Below are positions 1-10,308 of a stretch of DNA of 64,000 bases, piece by piece. The translations under genes and the position numbers were made by a program. The notes beneath the pieces were generated by a model. That model was not told the origin of the DNA and did not search any database. It was given only the letters and a program-made list of their open reading frames with translations. This DNA comes from Haemophilus parainfluenzae (lineage in GTDB: Bacteria; Pseudomonadota; Gammaproteobacteria; Enterobacterales; Pasteurellaceae), in NCBI RefSeq assembly GCF_003252755.1, contig NZ_QEPT01000001.1:124001-188000 (forward strand), given 5' to 3'. The stretch's first letter is position 1; the number at the start of each line of letters is the position of its first letter.

Positions 1-21
1 AATTTCGACCGTACTTTTTCT

Positions 22-531
22 TTATACATCCACTAAAATAAGTATCGCCGCTTCTCCGCCCCATTCTTTTGGTGCTTGGTGTAATGCTCGTACTTTAGGA
101 TGCTGAACTAACCAACATGGAATTTGTTTTTTCAACGTAAAGGTTCCATAGCCCGTCATTATGCTCGCGCAATAAACATGCTCATCTTCACAAGCTAACA
201 ACAGTGCTGCCAATTCCATTTTAGCTTGCTCACGGGTTAAACCATGTAAATCCAAAAATAATTCAGGTGAAAAATCGCCACGACGAAGTTGTTTCAATAA
301 ATGGCTATCTTCCCCTTCGCGTAAATATTTGATGACACCATCATGTTCATTTAGCAAGGGTTCATACTCATCAGAAAAATAGAAAAGCGTATCTTCTTTT
401 TCTCGAATATCACGTAAATGGGATTTTTTTTGACCGCTCTTTTGACGAGGTGCCACAAAGGTATCTTGCTTAATAGGTTTGATCCCTTTGGTTTCTGCCC
501 GAAAAAGATCAAAATCATCTGGTTCTGTCAT
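22..531 (-). CDS. smrB: SmrB-type Smr-domain endonuclease
   Basis: Small MutS-related (Smr) domain protein, 169 residues, matching the YfcN/SmrB family. SmrB cleaves mRNA between collided ribosomes and so feeds ribosome rescue. The N-terminal half is charged and linker-like. The Smr domain follows with the LDLHG motif at residues 93-97 and the second Gly motif at 126-129. The ATG at 531 is preferred over a TTG four codons upstream. In E. coli the second motif reads HGHG (from memory); here it reads TGYG, so one histidine is replaced, while LDLHG is intact. It diverges from prmB, as in related genomes. Confidence 0.9.
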   Translation of the reverse strand: MTEPDDFDLFRAETKGIKPIKQDTFVAPRQKSGQKKSHLRDIREKEDTLFYFSDEYEPLLNEHDGVIKYLREGEDSHLLKQLRRGDFSPELFLDLHGLTREQAKMELAALLLACEDEHVYCASIMTGYGTFTLKKQIPCWLVQHPKVRALHQAPKEWGGEAAILILVDV

Positions 532-615
532 TATTTTTCTCAATTTGTTATTTTGCTTAATGATAGCACATCTATTCTATGGTATAACTAGCCAAAATTT
601 TTATTGAGGCACAAA

Positions 616-1560
616 ATGGAAACCTTACACAATCAAGAACTTGTTGCGACAATTTTAGAAGATAATGTGGCAAGTGAATTAACAACTATTCAAGATTTTT
701 TACGCTGGACATACAGCACATTTAACCGTTCTGATATTTACTACGGGCAAGGCCATGACAATGCGTGGGATGAAAGCCTTCAATTAGTCCTTGCGGGGCT
801 TCAATTACCGCTCGATTTACCACAAGATTTGTTTAACAGTAAACTTACTCATTCAGAAAAAGAAACTTTAGTACAATTAGTTTTAAGTCGTATCGAACAA
901 CGTGTGCCAGTCGCTTATTTAACGAATAGTGCGTGGTTCTGCGGATTAGAGTTTTATGTGGATGAGCGCACAATTATTCCTCGCTCACCAATTAGCGCAT
1001 TAATCCAAGATAAATTTGCTCCGCTTTTAAAATCTGAACCCAAACGTATTTTAGATCTTTGTACTGGCAGTGGTTGTATTGCAATCGCAACAGCTGAAGC
1101 CTTTCCTGAAGCGGAAGTAGATGCGGTCGATCTTTCTGTGGATGCATTAAATGTGGCTGAAATCAATATTGCACGCCACCAATTAGAACATCGTGTTTTC
1201 CCGATTCAATCAGATTTATTCCAAAATCTCTTCGGTCAACAATATGATTTAATCGTCACCAATCCGCCTTATGTGGATGAAGAAGATTTGGCAGATATGC
1301 CGGAAGAATTCCACTATGAACCTGAGTTAGCCTTAGGTTCAGGTGTTGATGGGTTAGAAATTACAAAACAAATTTTAAAACAAGCGCCGGATTATTTAAC
1401 ACCAAATGGCATACTCGTTTGTGAAGTGGGCAACAGCATGGTAAGTCTAATTGAACAATATCCAGATGTACCATTTGAATGGGTTGAACTAAAAAATGGT
1501 GGCCTGGGTGTATTTGCTATTAGCCGCGAAGATTTAGTGAAATATCACGATTCTTTTTAA
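616..1560 (+). CDS. prmB: Ribosomal protein L3 glutamine methyltransferase PrmB
   Basis: SAM-dependent N5-glutamine methyltransferase of the HemK/PrmB family, which methylates a glutamine of ribosomal protein L3. The SAM-binding motif I ([13 protein letters not shown]) lies at about residues 146-158 and the catalytic NPPY at 216-219. At 314 residues it has the normal family length. The ATG at 616 is chosen because GAGG at 606-609 precedes it; an in-frame TTG at 604 overlaps that ribosome-binding site. PrmB is favoured over PrmC because of the longer N-terminal region and the smrB neighbour, the arrangement seen in E. coli and H. influenzae. Confidence 0.92.
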   Translation: METLHNQELVATILEDNVASELTTIQDFLRWTYSTFNRSDIYYGQGHDNAWDESLQLVLAGLQLPLDLPQDLFNSKLTHSEKETLVQLVLSRIEQRVPVAYLTNSAWFCGLEFYVDERTIIPRSPISALIQDKFAPLLKSEPKRILDLCTGSGCIAIATAEAFPEAEVDAVDLSVDALNVAEINIARHQLEHRVFPIQSDLFQNLFGQQYDLIVTNPPYVDEEDLADMPEEFHYEPELALGSGVDGLEITKQILKQAPDYLTPNGILVCEVGNSMVSLIEQYPDVPFEWVELKNGGLGVFAISREDLVKYHDSF

Positions 1561-1564
1561 TCTC

Positions 1565-1603
1565 AAGTGCGGTTAAAAATCGTCGTGAATTTTGACCGCA
1601 CTT
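1565..1603 (+). terminator. Paired uptake-signal hairpin after prmB
   Basis: AAGTGCGGT at 1565-1573 faces its complement at 1595-1603, with further pairing AAAA/TTTT inside, giving a stem with a short loop directly behind prmB. There is no long T-run, so termination may be partial. The hairpin makes an upstream TTG start for the following MFS gene unlikely. Confidence 0.65.
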
Positions 1604-1657
1604 AACAAATTGCTGGCGCGCGTTCTTAACGCGTGCTTTTCTTTTTTTAATAAAACA

Positions 1658-2722
1658 ATGAATTTACAAAAACTTTTACTGACTCGTCGTTTCTTTTCTA
1701 CCCTTGCATTCTTTTCCATGCAAACGGTATTTTTCATCTATTTACAAGGAAAAGGATTAAGCAACAGTGAAATTGCCTTTTCGCTCTCGTTGCTTTTTTT
1801 CTGCAACCAAGCATTGGCTATTTTAGCCGGTATCTGGGGTGACCGTTTTGGACTGGCTAAAATGATGTTACTCGGATGCTTTTTAGATGTGATCGCCTAT
1901 ATTTTCTTTCTCTCTGCTGACAATTACATTCTACTTTTAATTGCCACTACCTGTTTTGGCTTAGGTAGCTGTTTGTTTGGTACCAATGCGAAAGCCTGCC
2001 TATTGGTACTCGCAGGTGAAGAATACAAAGAGAAAACCCGATTACAGGGAAAATATTTAAAAGTCACCTCCATGTCGTCTATGTTTGCGCCGTTGTTGGT
2101 GATTCCATTTATCAAATACAATCACATTGAATGGTTGATTTGGGTCTGCTTTGCAATGGAAGCGATTCTCTTTGCCTTAATGGTTAAACCGTTTTATCAA
2201 ATTCAAACTTTGCAAACCTTAGTGAAATTTCGCTTTGCCCAAATTAAAGAAATCATCACCAAAGAATTTTTATTTGTGCATTTGATGCTGTTTATTCCAC
2301 TTTCCATTGCAACCTCATTCTTTGTGATCTTCCCGTTCCTATTTGATAACAAATTAGGCATGCCGGAACACTCCCCCATTGCACTTTTTGTAAATGGTTT
2401 GTTGACTGTATCGCTACAAAGTTATTTTTCTCGAAAAATTAATTTAACGATTAAACAAACCCTATGGGTGGCACCTATCTTGGCTATTGGTATTATCCTG
2501 CCTTGGTTTATTACGTTAAAATATATTTCTTTGGTTTCTGCTTATATTTACTTAGTCATTTTCACGGTGATTGAAGTCTATGCTTTAACCGCGATGGCAA
2601 ATTTATTAGTAAAATTTGATAATGGTACAAACCGAGGTTTTATCTTTGGTTCATCACGATTATTGCTTTCTATCACAACTGTTATCGTCATGAACTTAGT
2701 GCCACATTTATTTTTATTGTAA
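1658..2722 (+). CDS. MFS transporter, substrate unknown
   Basis: Integral membrane protein of 354 residues with about 11-12 hydrophobic segments and a major-facilitator loop-2/3-like signature (GIWGDRFG, about residues 68-75). Substrate not recognisable; it resembles small MFS exporters near prmB in other Pasteurellaceae, but that is an impression rather than a search result. The ATG at 1658 was chosen over a TTG at 1592 because the latter lies inside the uptake-signal hairpin. No strong ribosome-binding site is visible. The gene is convergent with cysB, with a shared terminator between them. Confidence 0.75.
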   Translation: MNLQKLLLTRRFFSTLAFFSMQTVFFIYLQGKGLSNSEIAFSLSLLFFCNQALAILAGIWGDRFGLAKMMLLGCFLDVIAYIFFLSADNYILLLIATTCFGLGSCLFGTNAKACLLVLAGEEYKEKTRLQGKYLKVTSMSSMFAPLLVIPFIKYNHIEWLIWVCFAMEAILFALMVKPFYQIQTLQTLVKFRFAQIKEIITKEFLFVHLMLFIPLSIATSFFVIFPFLFDNKLGMPEHSPIALFVNGLLTVSLQSYFSRKINLTIKQTLWVAPILAIGIILPWFITLKYISLVSAYIYLVIFTVIEVYALTAMANLLVKFDNGTNRGFIFGSSRLLLSITTVIVMNLVPHLFLL

Positions 2723-2731
2723 AAAAAGAAA

Positions 2732-2767
2732 CGGTCAGAATTCACATTAAATTCTGACCGCGCTTTT
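2732..2767. terminator. Bidirectional terminator between the MFS gene and cysB
   Basis: An 11-bp perfect stem, CGGTCAGAATT at 2732-2742 with its complement at 2750-2760, has a 7-base loop. It is flanked by A-rich sequence on the left (2721-2727) and T-rich sequence on the right (2764-2767), so it can serve both convergent genes. Confidence 0.85.
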
Positions 2768-2781
2768 ATATTTTTCTATAC

Positions 2782-3765
<984 letters not shown>

Positions 3766-4776
3766 CTATTTTTTATAGCGTTTACTTAACTCAGTATAAC
3801 GTTTTACTGCTTTACGAATTTGACCTGATTTTGGTCGACGACGAGGTTTCGTCACGTCTAATTTAGTTTCTGTTTCAGGTGGCAAGCCCACTAATTCACG
3901 TAAATAGTTGACGTTTTCCAGATCCATTTCTTCCCAGCCACCACGCGGTAAGCCTTTCATTAGCTTAATGTTGCCGTAACGAATACGAATTAAGCGGCTC
4001 ACCTGAATACCTTGAGATTCCCACAGACGACGCACTTCACGGTTACGACCTTCCATTAAGGTCACGTCGTACCATTGGTTAATCCCAATACCGCCCGCAA
4101 ATTTGATTTCTTTGAAATTAGCTAGTCCATCTTCCAACTGTACGCCTTTACGTAAACGCGCTAACATGGCATCGTCCACTTGACCAAATACACGCACGGA
4201 ATATTCACGTTCAACTTCACGGCTTGGGTGCATTAAACGGTTAGCTAATTCACCATCTGTCGTGAAAAGTAATAAGCCCGAAGTATTAATATCTAAACGA
4301 CCGACTGCAATCCATCTTGCGCCATTTAAGCGTGGTAAACGATCAAATACAGTTGCACGACCTTCAGGATCGCTGCGGGTACAAAGTTCGCCTTCTGGTT
4401 TGTAATACATTAATACACGGCATACTTCTTTTTGTGCTTGTTGAAGGTTGATGATTCGACCATCAATACGCACTTTTACACCAGAATGTACATCAATACG
4501 ATCGCCAAGAGTCGCCATTTTGCCATCGACACTCACACGGTTTTCAGCAATCATCGCTTCAATTTCACGACGAGAGCCTTGCCCTGCACGCGCAAGCACT
4601 TTCTGTAATTTTTCACCTTCTACAGTAGATTGACGCGATGGTCTAGCTACCTTAGCTTTAGGGGTTGATTTGATGTCAGAATTGACCGCACTTTTACGTT
4701 CTTTACGCTCAAAGTGCGGTTGCTTTCCCGCTTGTTTTTCACGTTCTTGTCTGACTGATTTTTGAATAGGTTTCAT
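3766..4776 (-). CDS. rluB: 23S rRNA pseudouridine(2605) synthase RluB
   Basis: Pseudouridine synthase of the RsuA/RluB/RluE group, modifying U2605 of 23S rRNA. The protein has 336 residues. A basic, low-complexity N-terminal extension of about 53 residues precedes the S4 RNA-binding domain ([19 protein letters not shown]), and then the catalytic domain with [20 protein letters not shown]. The catalytic aspartate lies in that motif. A Lys/Arg-rich tail ends the protein. The start has a good AAGGAAAA site. No alternative start lies near the S4 domain, so the extension appears real. Inside it, two uptake signals (4685-4693, 4712-4720) form an inverted pair. Confidence 0.92.
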   Translation of the reverse strand: MKPIQKSVRQEREKQAGKQPHFERKERKSAVNSDIKSTPKAKVARPSRQSTVEGEKLQKVLARAGQGSRREIEAMIAENRVSVDGKMATLGDRIDVHSGVKVRIDGRIINLQQAQKEVCRVLMYYKPEGELCTRSDPEGRATVFDRLPRLNGARWIAVGRLDINTSGLLLFTTDGELANRLMHPSREVEREYSVRVFGQVDDAMLARLRKGVQLEDGLANFKEIKFAGGIGINQWYDVTLMEGRNREVRRLWESQGIQVSRLIRIRYGNIKLMKGLPRGGWEEMDLENVNYLRELVGLPPETETKLDVTKPRRRPKSGQIRKAVKRYTELSKRYKK

Positions 4777-4815
4777 CTGTTTTCCTTTGTCGCTTTCCCA
4801 AGCGTCTAAAATAAG

Positions 4816-5439
4816 TTAAATGAAAGGATCGGTACTACCACTTCCTTCACGTAAAATTACTGGCGATTCTTCCGTTAAATCTACCACCGTTGTTGGCTCT
4901 TGACCTAAATAGCCACCATGAATAATTAAATCCACTTGACGTTCTAAACATTCACGAATCTCTTCTGGATCGGAATAAGTCATATGTTCATTATCAGGCA
5001 ACATCAGTGAGCAAGATAGAATCGGCTCACCTAATGCATTCAATAAATCCAAAGCGATTTGGTTATCCGGCACACGTAATCCAATGGTCTTGCGTTTTGA
5101 GGTCATTAATCGGCGTGGAAGTTCTTTCGTTGCCGTCAAAATAAAAGTATAACGCCCCGGTGTATTATTTTTAATTAAACGATAAGCCGAATTGCTCACC
5201 GTTGCGTAGGTTGAAAGCTCGGATAAATCGCTACATACCAACGTAAAATTATGCCCTTCTGGCAATTTACGAATCGCCACGATACGATCCATCGCATGTT
5301 TATCGCCGATCATACAGCCTAAGGCATAGCCCGAATCTGTCGGGTACACAATGACACCACCTTTACGCAAGATTTCTACCGCTTGATTAATCAAACGCAC
5401 TTGCGGATTTTCAGGGTGGATATAGAAAAATTGGCTCAT
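4816..5439 (-). CDS. yciO: YciO, YrdC/Sua5-fold protein
   Basis: YrdC-domain protein of 207 residues, highly similar to E. coli YciO over its full length (start MSQFFYIHPENPQVRLINQA; KNNTPGRYTFIL; KRKTIGLRVP). The fold is that of threonylcarbamoyl-AMP synthase (TsaC/Sua5), but YciO is a paralogue whose cellular role is less settled. AAGGAC lies just ahead of the ATG. The gene is 39 bp upstream of rluB on the same strand, so yciO-rluB-cysB is a likely operon. Confidence 0.92.
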   Translation of the reverse strand: MSQFFYIHPENPQVRLINQAVEILRKGGVIVYPTDSGYALGCMIGDKHAMDRIVAIRKLPEGHNFTLVCSDLSELSTYATVSNSAYRLIKNNTPGRYTFILTATKELPRRLMTSKRKTIGLRVPDNQIALDLLNALGEPILSCSLMLPDNEHMTYSDPEEIRECLERQVDLIIHGGYLGQEPTTVVDLTEESPVILREGSGSTDPFI

Positions 5440-5505
5440 AATTTTGTCCTTAAAAAACTGACGAGATTATACACCGATTTAGATGTAGTTATAAGAATTT
5501 GTTAT

Positions 5506-5546
5506 AAAAAACGACCGCACTTTGAAAACTAATCCAAAGTGCGGTC
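5506..5546 (-). terminator. Uptake-signal hairpin terminator of sucCD
   Basis: Complementary uptake signals at 5514-5522 and 5537-5545 form a stem. Read on the minus strand it is followed by a T-run (A-run at 5506-5511), as expected for an intrinsic terminator just behind sucD. Confidence 0.85.
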
Positions 5547-5561
5547 CATTTTTTAAGTATT

Positions 5562-6431
5562 TTATTTCAATAATTCACGGAGGGCTGAACCGATTTCAGC
5601 AAGACTTCTCACCGTTTTCACGCCAGCTGCTTCAAGTGCAGCAATTTTATCTTCTGCCGTTCCTTTTCCACCACTGATAATCGCTCCAGCGTGTCCCATA
5701 CGCTTACCTTTCGGTGCTGTCACACCTGCGATATAAGCCACCACAGGTTTTGTCACATAAGATTTAATGAATGCTGCCGCTTCTTCTTCCGCAGAGCCAC
5801 CGATTTCACCAATCATCACGATAGCTTCAGTTTCAGGATCTTCTTGGAAACGTTTGAGAATATCAATGAAGTTAGATCCTGGAATAGGATCGCCGCCGAT
5901 CCCTACGCAAGTAGATTGACCAAACCCCTCATCTGTTGTCTGTTGTACCGCCTCATAGGTTAAAGTACCTGAACGAGAAACAATCCCTACTCTGCCTTTT
6001 TTATGGATGTTGCCTGGCATAATCCCAATCTTAGATTCATCCGGTGTAATCACGCCTGGGCAATTCGGCCCAATCATCACCACACCCGTTTCATTTAATT
6101 TTTGTTTTACCAACAGCATATCCAATGTTGGGATGCCTTCTGTAATACAGACTACCAACTGAATACCAGCATCAATAGCTTCTAAAATGGCATCTTTGCA
6201 AAATGGTGCGGGCACATAAATCATGGTTGCCGTAGCACCTGTCGCTTTTACTGCTTCACGTACTGTATTAAATACTGGTAAACCTAAGTGAGTAGTTCCG
6301 CCTTTATTCGGTGAAATCCCACCAACTAACTTTGTGCCATAAGCCAATGCTTGCTCGCAGTGAAATGTCCCTTGCGCACCGGTGAAACCTTGGCAAATTA
6401 CTTTTGTCTCTTTATTAATTAAAATCGCCAT
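5562..6431 (-). CDS. sucD: Succinyl-CoA synthetase alpha subunit
   Basis: Alpha subunit of the ADP/GDP-forming succinate-CoA ligase of the TCA cycle; it binds CoA and carries the phosphohistidine intermediate. The 289 residues match the usual length. The CoA-binding Rossmann region starts at about residue 10 ([10 protein letters not shown]), GPNCPG lies at 121-126, and the active-site His is H247 in MGHAGAI. The start has AGGAG, 2 bp downstream of sucC, so the subunits are made together. Confidence 0.96.
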   Translation of the reverse strand: MAILINKETKVICQGFTGAQGTFHCEQALAYGTKLVGGISPNKGGTTHLGLPVFNTVREAVKATGATATMIYVPAPFCKDAILEAIDAGIQLVVCITEGIPTLDMLLVKQKLNETGVVMIGPNCPGVITPDESKIGIMPGNIHKKGRVGIVSRSGTLTYEAVQQTTDEGFGQSTCVGIGGDPIPGSNFIDILKRFQEDPETEAIVMIGEIGGSAEEEAAAFIKSYVTKPVVAYIAGVTAPKGKRMGHAGAIISGGKGTAEDKIAALEAAGVKTVRSLAEIGSALRELLK

Positions 6432-6433
6432 GA

Positions 6434-7600
6434 TTATTCTCCTTTTGCTGCTTTCACTGCCGCTTGTGCAGCTTCCTGTAATGTATGTGCTGCAATTAAA
6501 TTTACACCACTTTCTGCTAAAATTGCTCTGCCTTGTGGGGCATTGGTTCCTTCTAATCGAACCACAACAGGCACTTTTACACCGATTTCTTGAATCGCCG
6601 CAACGACCCCTTCAGCAATAAGATCGCAACGTACGATTCCACCAAAAATATTCACTAAAACAGATTTCACATTTTTATCCGTGAGAATAATTTTGAAGGC
6701 TTCAGCTACACGCTCTTTCGTTGCACCACCACCAACATCAAGGAAGTTTGCTGGATTACCGCCATATAATTTCACGATATCCATGGTTCCCATGGCTAGT
6801 CCGGCGCCATTAACCATACAGCCGATATCACCTTCCAAGGCGACATAGTTAAGCTGATATTTTTCAGCTTCTGCTTCACGAGAATCACTTTGACTTAAAT
6901 CGCGTAAGGCTAGCAAATCAGGATGACGATAAAGTGAGTTATCATCAATGCCTACTTTCGCATCGAGACAAATTAAGTGACCTTCTTTCGTCACCACGAG
7001 TGGATTCACTTCAACTAAAGAAAAATCTTTTTCGATAAAAAGCTGCGATAATTTCACAAAAATATCAGCAAATTGCTTATTTTGCTCGCCACTTAAACCT
7101 AGTTTAAAGGCTAATTCACGACCTTGATATGGCATTCCACCAACCAAAGGATCAATGGCGACTTTATGAATTAGCTCAGGTGTTTCTCTTGCCACATCTT
7201 CAATATTCATGCCTCCCGCTGAAGACGCCATAAAAACAACTTTCTGTGAAGCACGATCAATCACCGCACCTAAATAAAGCTCCTTATCAATCTGGCTAGT
7301 TTCTTCGATATAAATGCTATTAACGGGTTGGCCTTTTTTATCGGTTTGGAAGGTGACTAAATGTTGGCCAAGCCATTTATGTGCAAAAGCACGCGCTTCT
7401 TCTGCATTATGCACGAGCTTCACACCACCGGCTTTTCCGCGTCCACCTGCGTGAACTTGACATTTCGCTATCCAAACATCGCCATTCAGCTGAAAGAGCG
7501 CCATTTCAGCTTCATCTGCTGTTTGACATACGACACCTTCGCTCACAGGCAGATTATATTGCTTAAAAAGCTGCTTAGCTTGGTACTCATGTAAATTCAT
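6434..7600 (-). CDS. sucC: Succinyl-CoA synthetase beta subunit
   Basis: ATP-grasp beta subunit of succinate-CoA ligase, 388 residues, normal length. The start [12 protein letters not shown], the glycine-rich nucleotide site ([12 protein letters not shown], about residues 50-61) and the C-terminal [13 protein letters not shown] region are family hallmarks. It forms the alpha2/beta2 or alpha/beta enzyme with SucD. Unlike the enterobacterial sucABCD operon, it is separated from sucAB by an oppositely oriented permease gene and must use its own promoter in 7601-7745. Confidence 0.96.
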   Translation of the reverse strand: MNLHEYQAKQLFKQYNLPVSEGVVCQTADEAEMALFQLNGDVWIAKCQVHAGGRGKAGGVKLVHNAEEARAFAHKWLGQHLVTFQTDKKGQPVNSIYIEETSQIDKELYLGAVIDRASQKVVFMASSAGGMNIEDVARETPELIHKVAIDPLVGGMPYQGRELAFKLGLSGEQNKQFADIFVKLSQLFIEKDFSLVEVNPLVVTKEGHLICLDAKVGIDDNSLYRHPDLLALRDLSQSDSREAEAEKYQLNYVALEGDIGCMVNGAGLAMGTMDIVKLYGGNPANFLDVGGGATKERVAEAFKIILTDKNVKSVLVNIFGGIVRCDLIAEGVVAAIQEIGVKVPVVVRLEGTNAPQGRAILAESGVNLIAAHTLQEAAQAAVKAAKGE

Positions 7601-7727
7601 ATTTCCTTCCTATTTTTGATGTTGTTTAGCGAAACAAACAAAAATTTGACCGCACTTTATTTTATTTTAAATTCTGGGCTTGCTCTTTACATATTGAGTT
7701 ATATACTGAGCTAGAATAACCACAATC

Positions 7728-7748
7728 CATGTTAAGGATAACAACATG
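7728..7748 (+). promoter_or_regulatory. Hairpin enclosing the cytX ribosome-binding site and start codon
   Basis: CATGTT at 7728-7733 can pair with AACATG at 7743-7748. The pairing leaves AAGGATA in the loop and places the initiation codon of the following gene in the stem. Such a structure could modulate translation, but a 6-bp stem is weak and may be chance. Confidence 0.3.
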
Positions 7749-8924
7749 CAAACAAAAAAATCAAGCAATCTTGCGATTGCGCTCATTTGGTTTACTGCTG
7801 CTATTTCAATGGCAGAAATTCTCACTGGTACTTGGTTTGCGCCACTAGGGTGGCAACAAGGTTTAATTGCCATCGTCGTTGGACACTTTATTGGTGGTTC
7901 GATGTTTTTCTGTGCAGGTTACATCGGTGCAAAAACCCAAAAAAGTGCCATGCAAACGGTACAAATATCATTTGGTGAAAAAGGTTCTGCGCTTTTCTCT
8001 TTACTCAATGCCATGCAACTGATGGGATGGACTGCTGTCATGATTTATATGGGGGCTGAAGTCATTTCTATCTTAAATCAAACAGCTGATGCTTCCATCT
8101 TTCCATTCCTTACACTTGGCTTAGGCATACTCATCATACTTTGGCTACTACTCGGCTTCACTAAATTAGGTATCTTCAAAAGCCTCTCACTTGTCACCAT
8201 GTTTTTACTGATGCTGTGGCTAAGTATTCAAGTAGCTAATAAGCCATTTATTACCATGGATGTTGCACAAAATATTAAATTTGGTACTGCTGTAGAAATT
8301 GCTGCCGTCATGCCACTTTCTTGGTTACCAGTAGTATCTGACCACACAAAGAACAGCGAAACACCATTTAAAACGACCGCACTTTCAACGCTAACTTATA
8401 CCGCGACCAGCTGCTGGATGTATGCTCTCGGCTTAGGTGCCGCATTAGTGACCGGTAAATCTGAAATCTCACAAATTCTTTCCCTTGCTGGTGTAAGTGT
8501 TATTGGTGTATTAATTGTCATCGCCTCTACCATGATTAACACTGCACTTCCCGCCTATTCCACCGGCATGAGTTTAAACAACATTTCCCCTCAATTAAAA
8601 GTCACGCCAATCTCCGTACTTACCGTGATTGTAGGCATTATATTAGCCTCAACCTTACCAGTGACAGAATACGAACATTTCTTGTTCTTTATTGGTTCAG
8701 TATTCGCGCCAATGATCGCTGTGCTTATCGCTGATTTCTTTGTGCTTAAACAGCATGATGTTAAAAAATCTGTTGATAGTATCGGACTCGGCGTTTGGTT
8801 TGTCGGCTTCGTACTCTATCGTTTCCTCATGACAAAAGGTTGGGAAACCGATTTAGGTCTGACTTTCCCTGTTATCATCATTACCTTTATCTTAGCAATC
8901 TTAGTACGCAAAATAGCTAAATAA
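7746..8924 (+). CDS. cytX: NCS1-family permease, probable hydroxymethylpyrimidine transporter CytX
   Basis: Nucleobase:cation symporter-1 family membrane protein of 392 residues, about 12 hydrophobic segments. It starts with MQTKKSSNLAIALIWFTAAI and lacks the length and N-terminal features of cytosine permease CodB. It looks like CytX, associated with thiamine-precursor (hydroxymethylpyrimidine) uptake; purine or cytosine transport cannot be excluded. No thi genes lie nearby and no complete TPP riboswitch precedes it. It is convergent with sucB and divergent from sucC. Ribosome-binding site AAGGAT. Confidence 0.68.
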   Translation: MQTKKSSNLAIALIWFTAAISMAEILTGTWFAPLGWQQGLIAIVVGHFIGGSMFFCAGYIGAKTQKSAMQTVQISFGEKGSALFSLLNAMQLMGWTAVMIYMGAEVISILNQTADASIFPFLTLGLGILIILWLLLGFTKLGIFKSLSLVTMFLLMLWLSIQVANKPFITMDVAQNIKFGTAVEIAAVMPLSWLPVVSDHTKNSETPFKTTALSTLTYTATSCWMYALGLGAALVTGKSEISQILSLAGVSVIGVLIVIASTMINTALPAYSTGMSLNNISPQLKVTPISVLTVIVGIILASTLPVTEYEHFLFFIGSVFAPMIAVLIADFFVLKQHDVKKSVDSIGLGVWFVGFVLYRFLMTKGWETDLGLTFPVIIITFILAILVRKIAK

Positions 8925-8946
8925 AGATCGGGTTTTAACTATAGAA

Positions 8947-8971
8947 AGGCGGGCATTGTTCCCGCCCTTTT
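8947..8971 (+). terminator. Terminator of the cytX-like gene
   Basis: GGCGGG at 8948-8953 pairs with CCCGCC at 8961-8966, followed by a short T-run. It is placed 22 bp behind the permease stop codon. Confidence 0.8.
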
Positions 8972-8985
8972 ATTCATATCAATGT

Positions 8986-9018
8986 AAAAAAGGCTTTTCC
9001 CTCAAAAGAGAAAAGCCT
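8986..9018 (-). terminator. Terminator of sucAB
   Basis: AGGCTTTTC at 8991-8999 pairs with GAAAAGCCT at 9010-9018. On the minus strand it runs into a T-run (A-run 8986-8990). It lies directly behind sucB. Confidence 0.85.
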
Positions 9019-9024
9019 ATGTGC

Positions 9025-10251
9025 TTAGATTTCTAATAATAAACGAGTTGGATCTTCTAATAAGTCTTTAATCGCCACTAAGAAGCCTACTGATTCACGA
9101 CCATCAATTAAGCGGTGGTCATAAGATAATGCCAAATACATCATTGGGCGAATCACCACTTGGCCATCTACCGCAACCGGGCGTTCTTTGATGGCATGCA
9201 TACCTAAAATTGCACTTTGTGGTGGATTGATAATTGGTGTAGACATTAAAGAACCAAATACACCGCCATTAGTAATGGTGAAGTTACCGCCTGTTAAATC
9301 TTCAACAGTTAATTTACCATCACGGCCTTTTTCTGCTAGTGATTTAATTTGTTTCTCAATATCCGCCATGCTGAGTTTGTCGCAATTGCGTAATACTGGA
9401 GTCACTAAACCACGTGGGGTTGAAACGGCAATACTAATATCAAAATAGTTGTGATACACAATGTCATCACCGTCAATTGAAGCATTCACCTCTGGATAAC
9501 GTTTTAATGCTTCAACTACGGCTTTAATGTAAAAAGACATAAAGCCTAAACGTACACCATGTTGTTTCTCAAATTTCTCGCCGTATGTTTTACGTAATTT
9601 CATAATCGGCTGCATATCCACTTCATTGAATGTAGTGAGCATTGCGGTGGTATTTTTCGCTTCCAATAAACGTTCCGCAATACGTTTACGTAAACGGGTC
9701 ATTGGTACGCGTTTTTCTGAACGAGAGCTATATGCCACGGTGCTAATGGTATTCTGCTCTGTCGCTACATCTTGTTTCGCTTTTTGAGCATCACGTCTTG
9801 CTACTTCGCGAGCAATATCTTCACGGGTAATACGGCCTCCCACACCAGAGCCTTGAATTTTCTCTGCATCTAAATCATGTTCAGCTAATAAACGACGAAT
9901 AGCTGGACCTTGATCTGCTGAATTATTATGGCTATTTTCAATGGCGGCTCTTTGACGATCGGCTGGTGTTGGCTCATTGCCTTTCACTGTTTCAGATGAA
10001 ATATCCCCAGCCTGTTGGGTAGAAAGTTTACCTAAAAGCTGTTTACTTACCACGGTTGCACCTTCTTCTTGAAGAATTTCAGCCACTACGCCATCGTTTA
10101 ATGCGGGCACTTCAAGTACCACTTTATCTGTTTCGATTTCCACTAATACTTCGTCACGTTTTACCGTCTCACCAACTTTTTTATGCCATGTTGCAACAGT
10201 TGCATCCGCAACGGATTCCGGTAAATCTGGAACAAGAATTTCGATTGTCAT
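9025..10251 (-). CDS. sucB: 2-oxoglutarate dehydrogenase E2, dihydrolipoyl succinyltransferase
   Basis: E2 core of the 2-oxoglutarate dehydrogenase complex, moving the succinyl group from E1 to CoA. The 408 residues hold one lipoyl domain (lipoyl-lysine K43 in ETDKVVLEV), a flexible linker, a peripheral-subunit-binding domain (about residues 114-150, [20 protein letters not shown]) and the acyltransferase domain ending with the catalytic [10 protein letters not shown] motif. It lies 57 bp downstream of sucA on the same strand. The E3 gene (lpd) is not in the window. Confidence 0.96.
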   Translation of the reverse strand: MTIEILVPDLPESVADATVATWHKKVGETVKRDEVLVEIETDKVVLEVPALNDGVVAEILQEEGATVVSKQLLGKLSTQQAGDISSETVKGNEPTPADRQRAAIENSHNNSADQGPAIRRLLAEHDLDAEKIQGSGVGGRITREDIAREVARRDAQKAKQDVATEQNTISTVAYSSRSEKRVPMTRLRKRIAERLLEAKNTTAMLTTFNEVDMQPIMKLRKTYGEKFEKQHGVRLGFMSFYIKAVVEALKRYPEVNASIDGDDIVYHNYFDISIAVSTPRGLVTPVLRNCDKLSMADIEKQIKSLAEKGRDGKLTVEDLTGGNFTITNGGVFGSLMSTPIINPPQSAILGMHAIKERPVAVDGQVVIRPMMYLALSYDHRLIDGRESVGFLVAIKDLLEDPTRLLLEI

Positions 10252-10308
10252 TTTATTTTCCTTTAAATTATTCTTTCTTTAAAAATTACTAAAATTTTGA
10301 CCGCACTT

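Noticed and set aside
7655..7748. Possible TPP riboswitch ahead of the cytX-like gene
   Set aside because: A CTGAG and a GGG-like stretch are present, but the GAACCTGAT core and the remaining conserved thi-box elements are missing.
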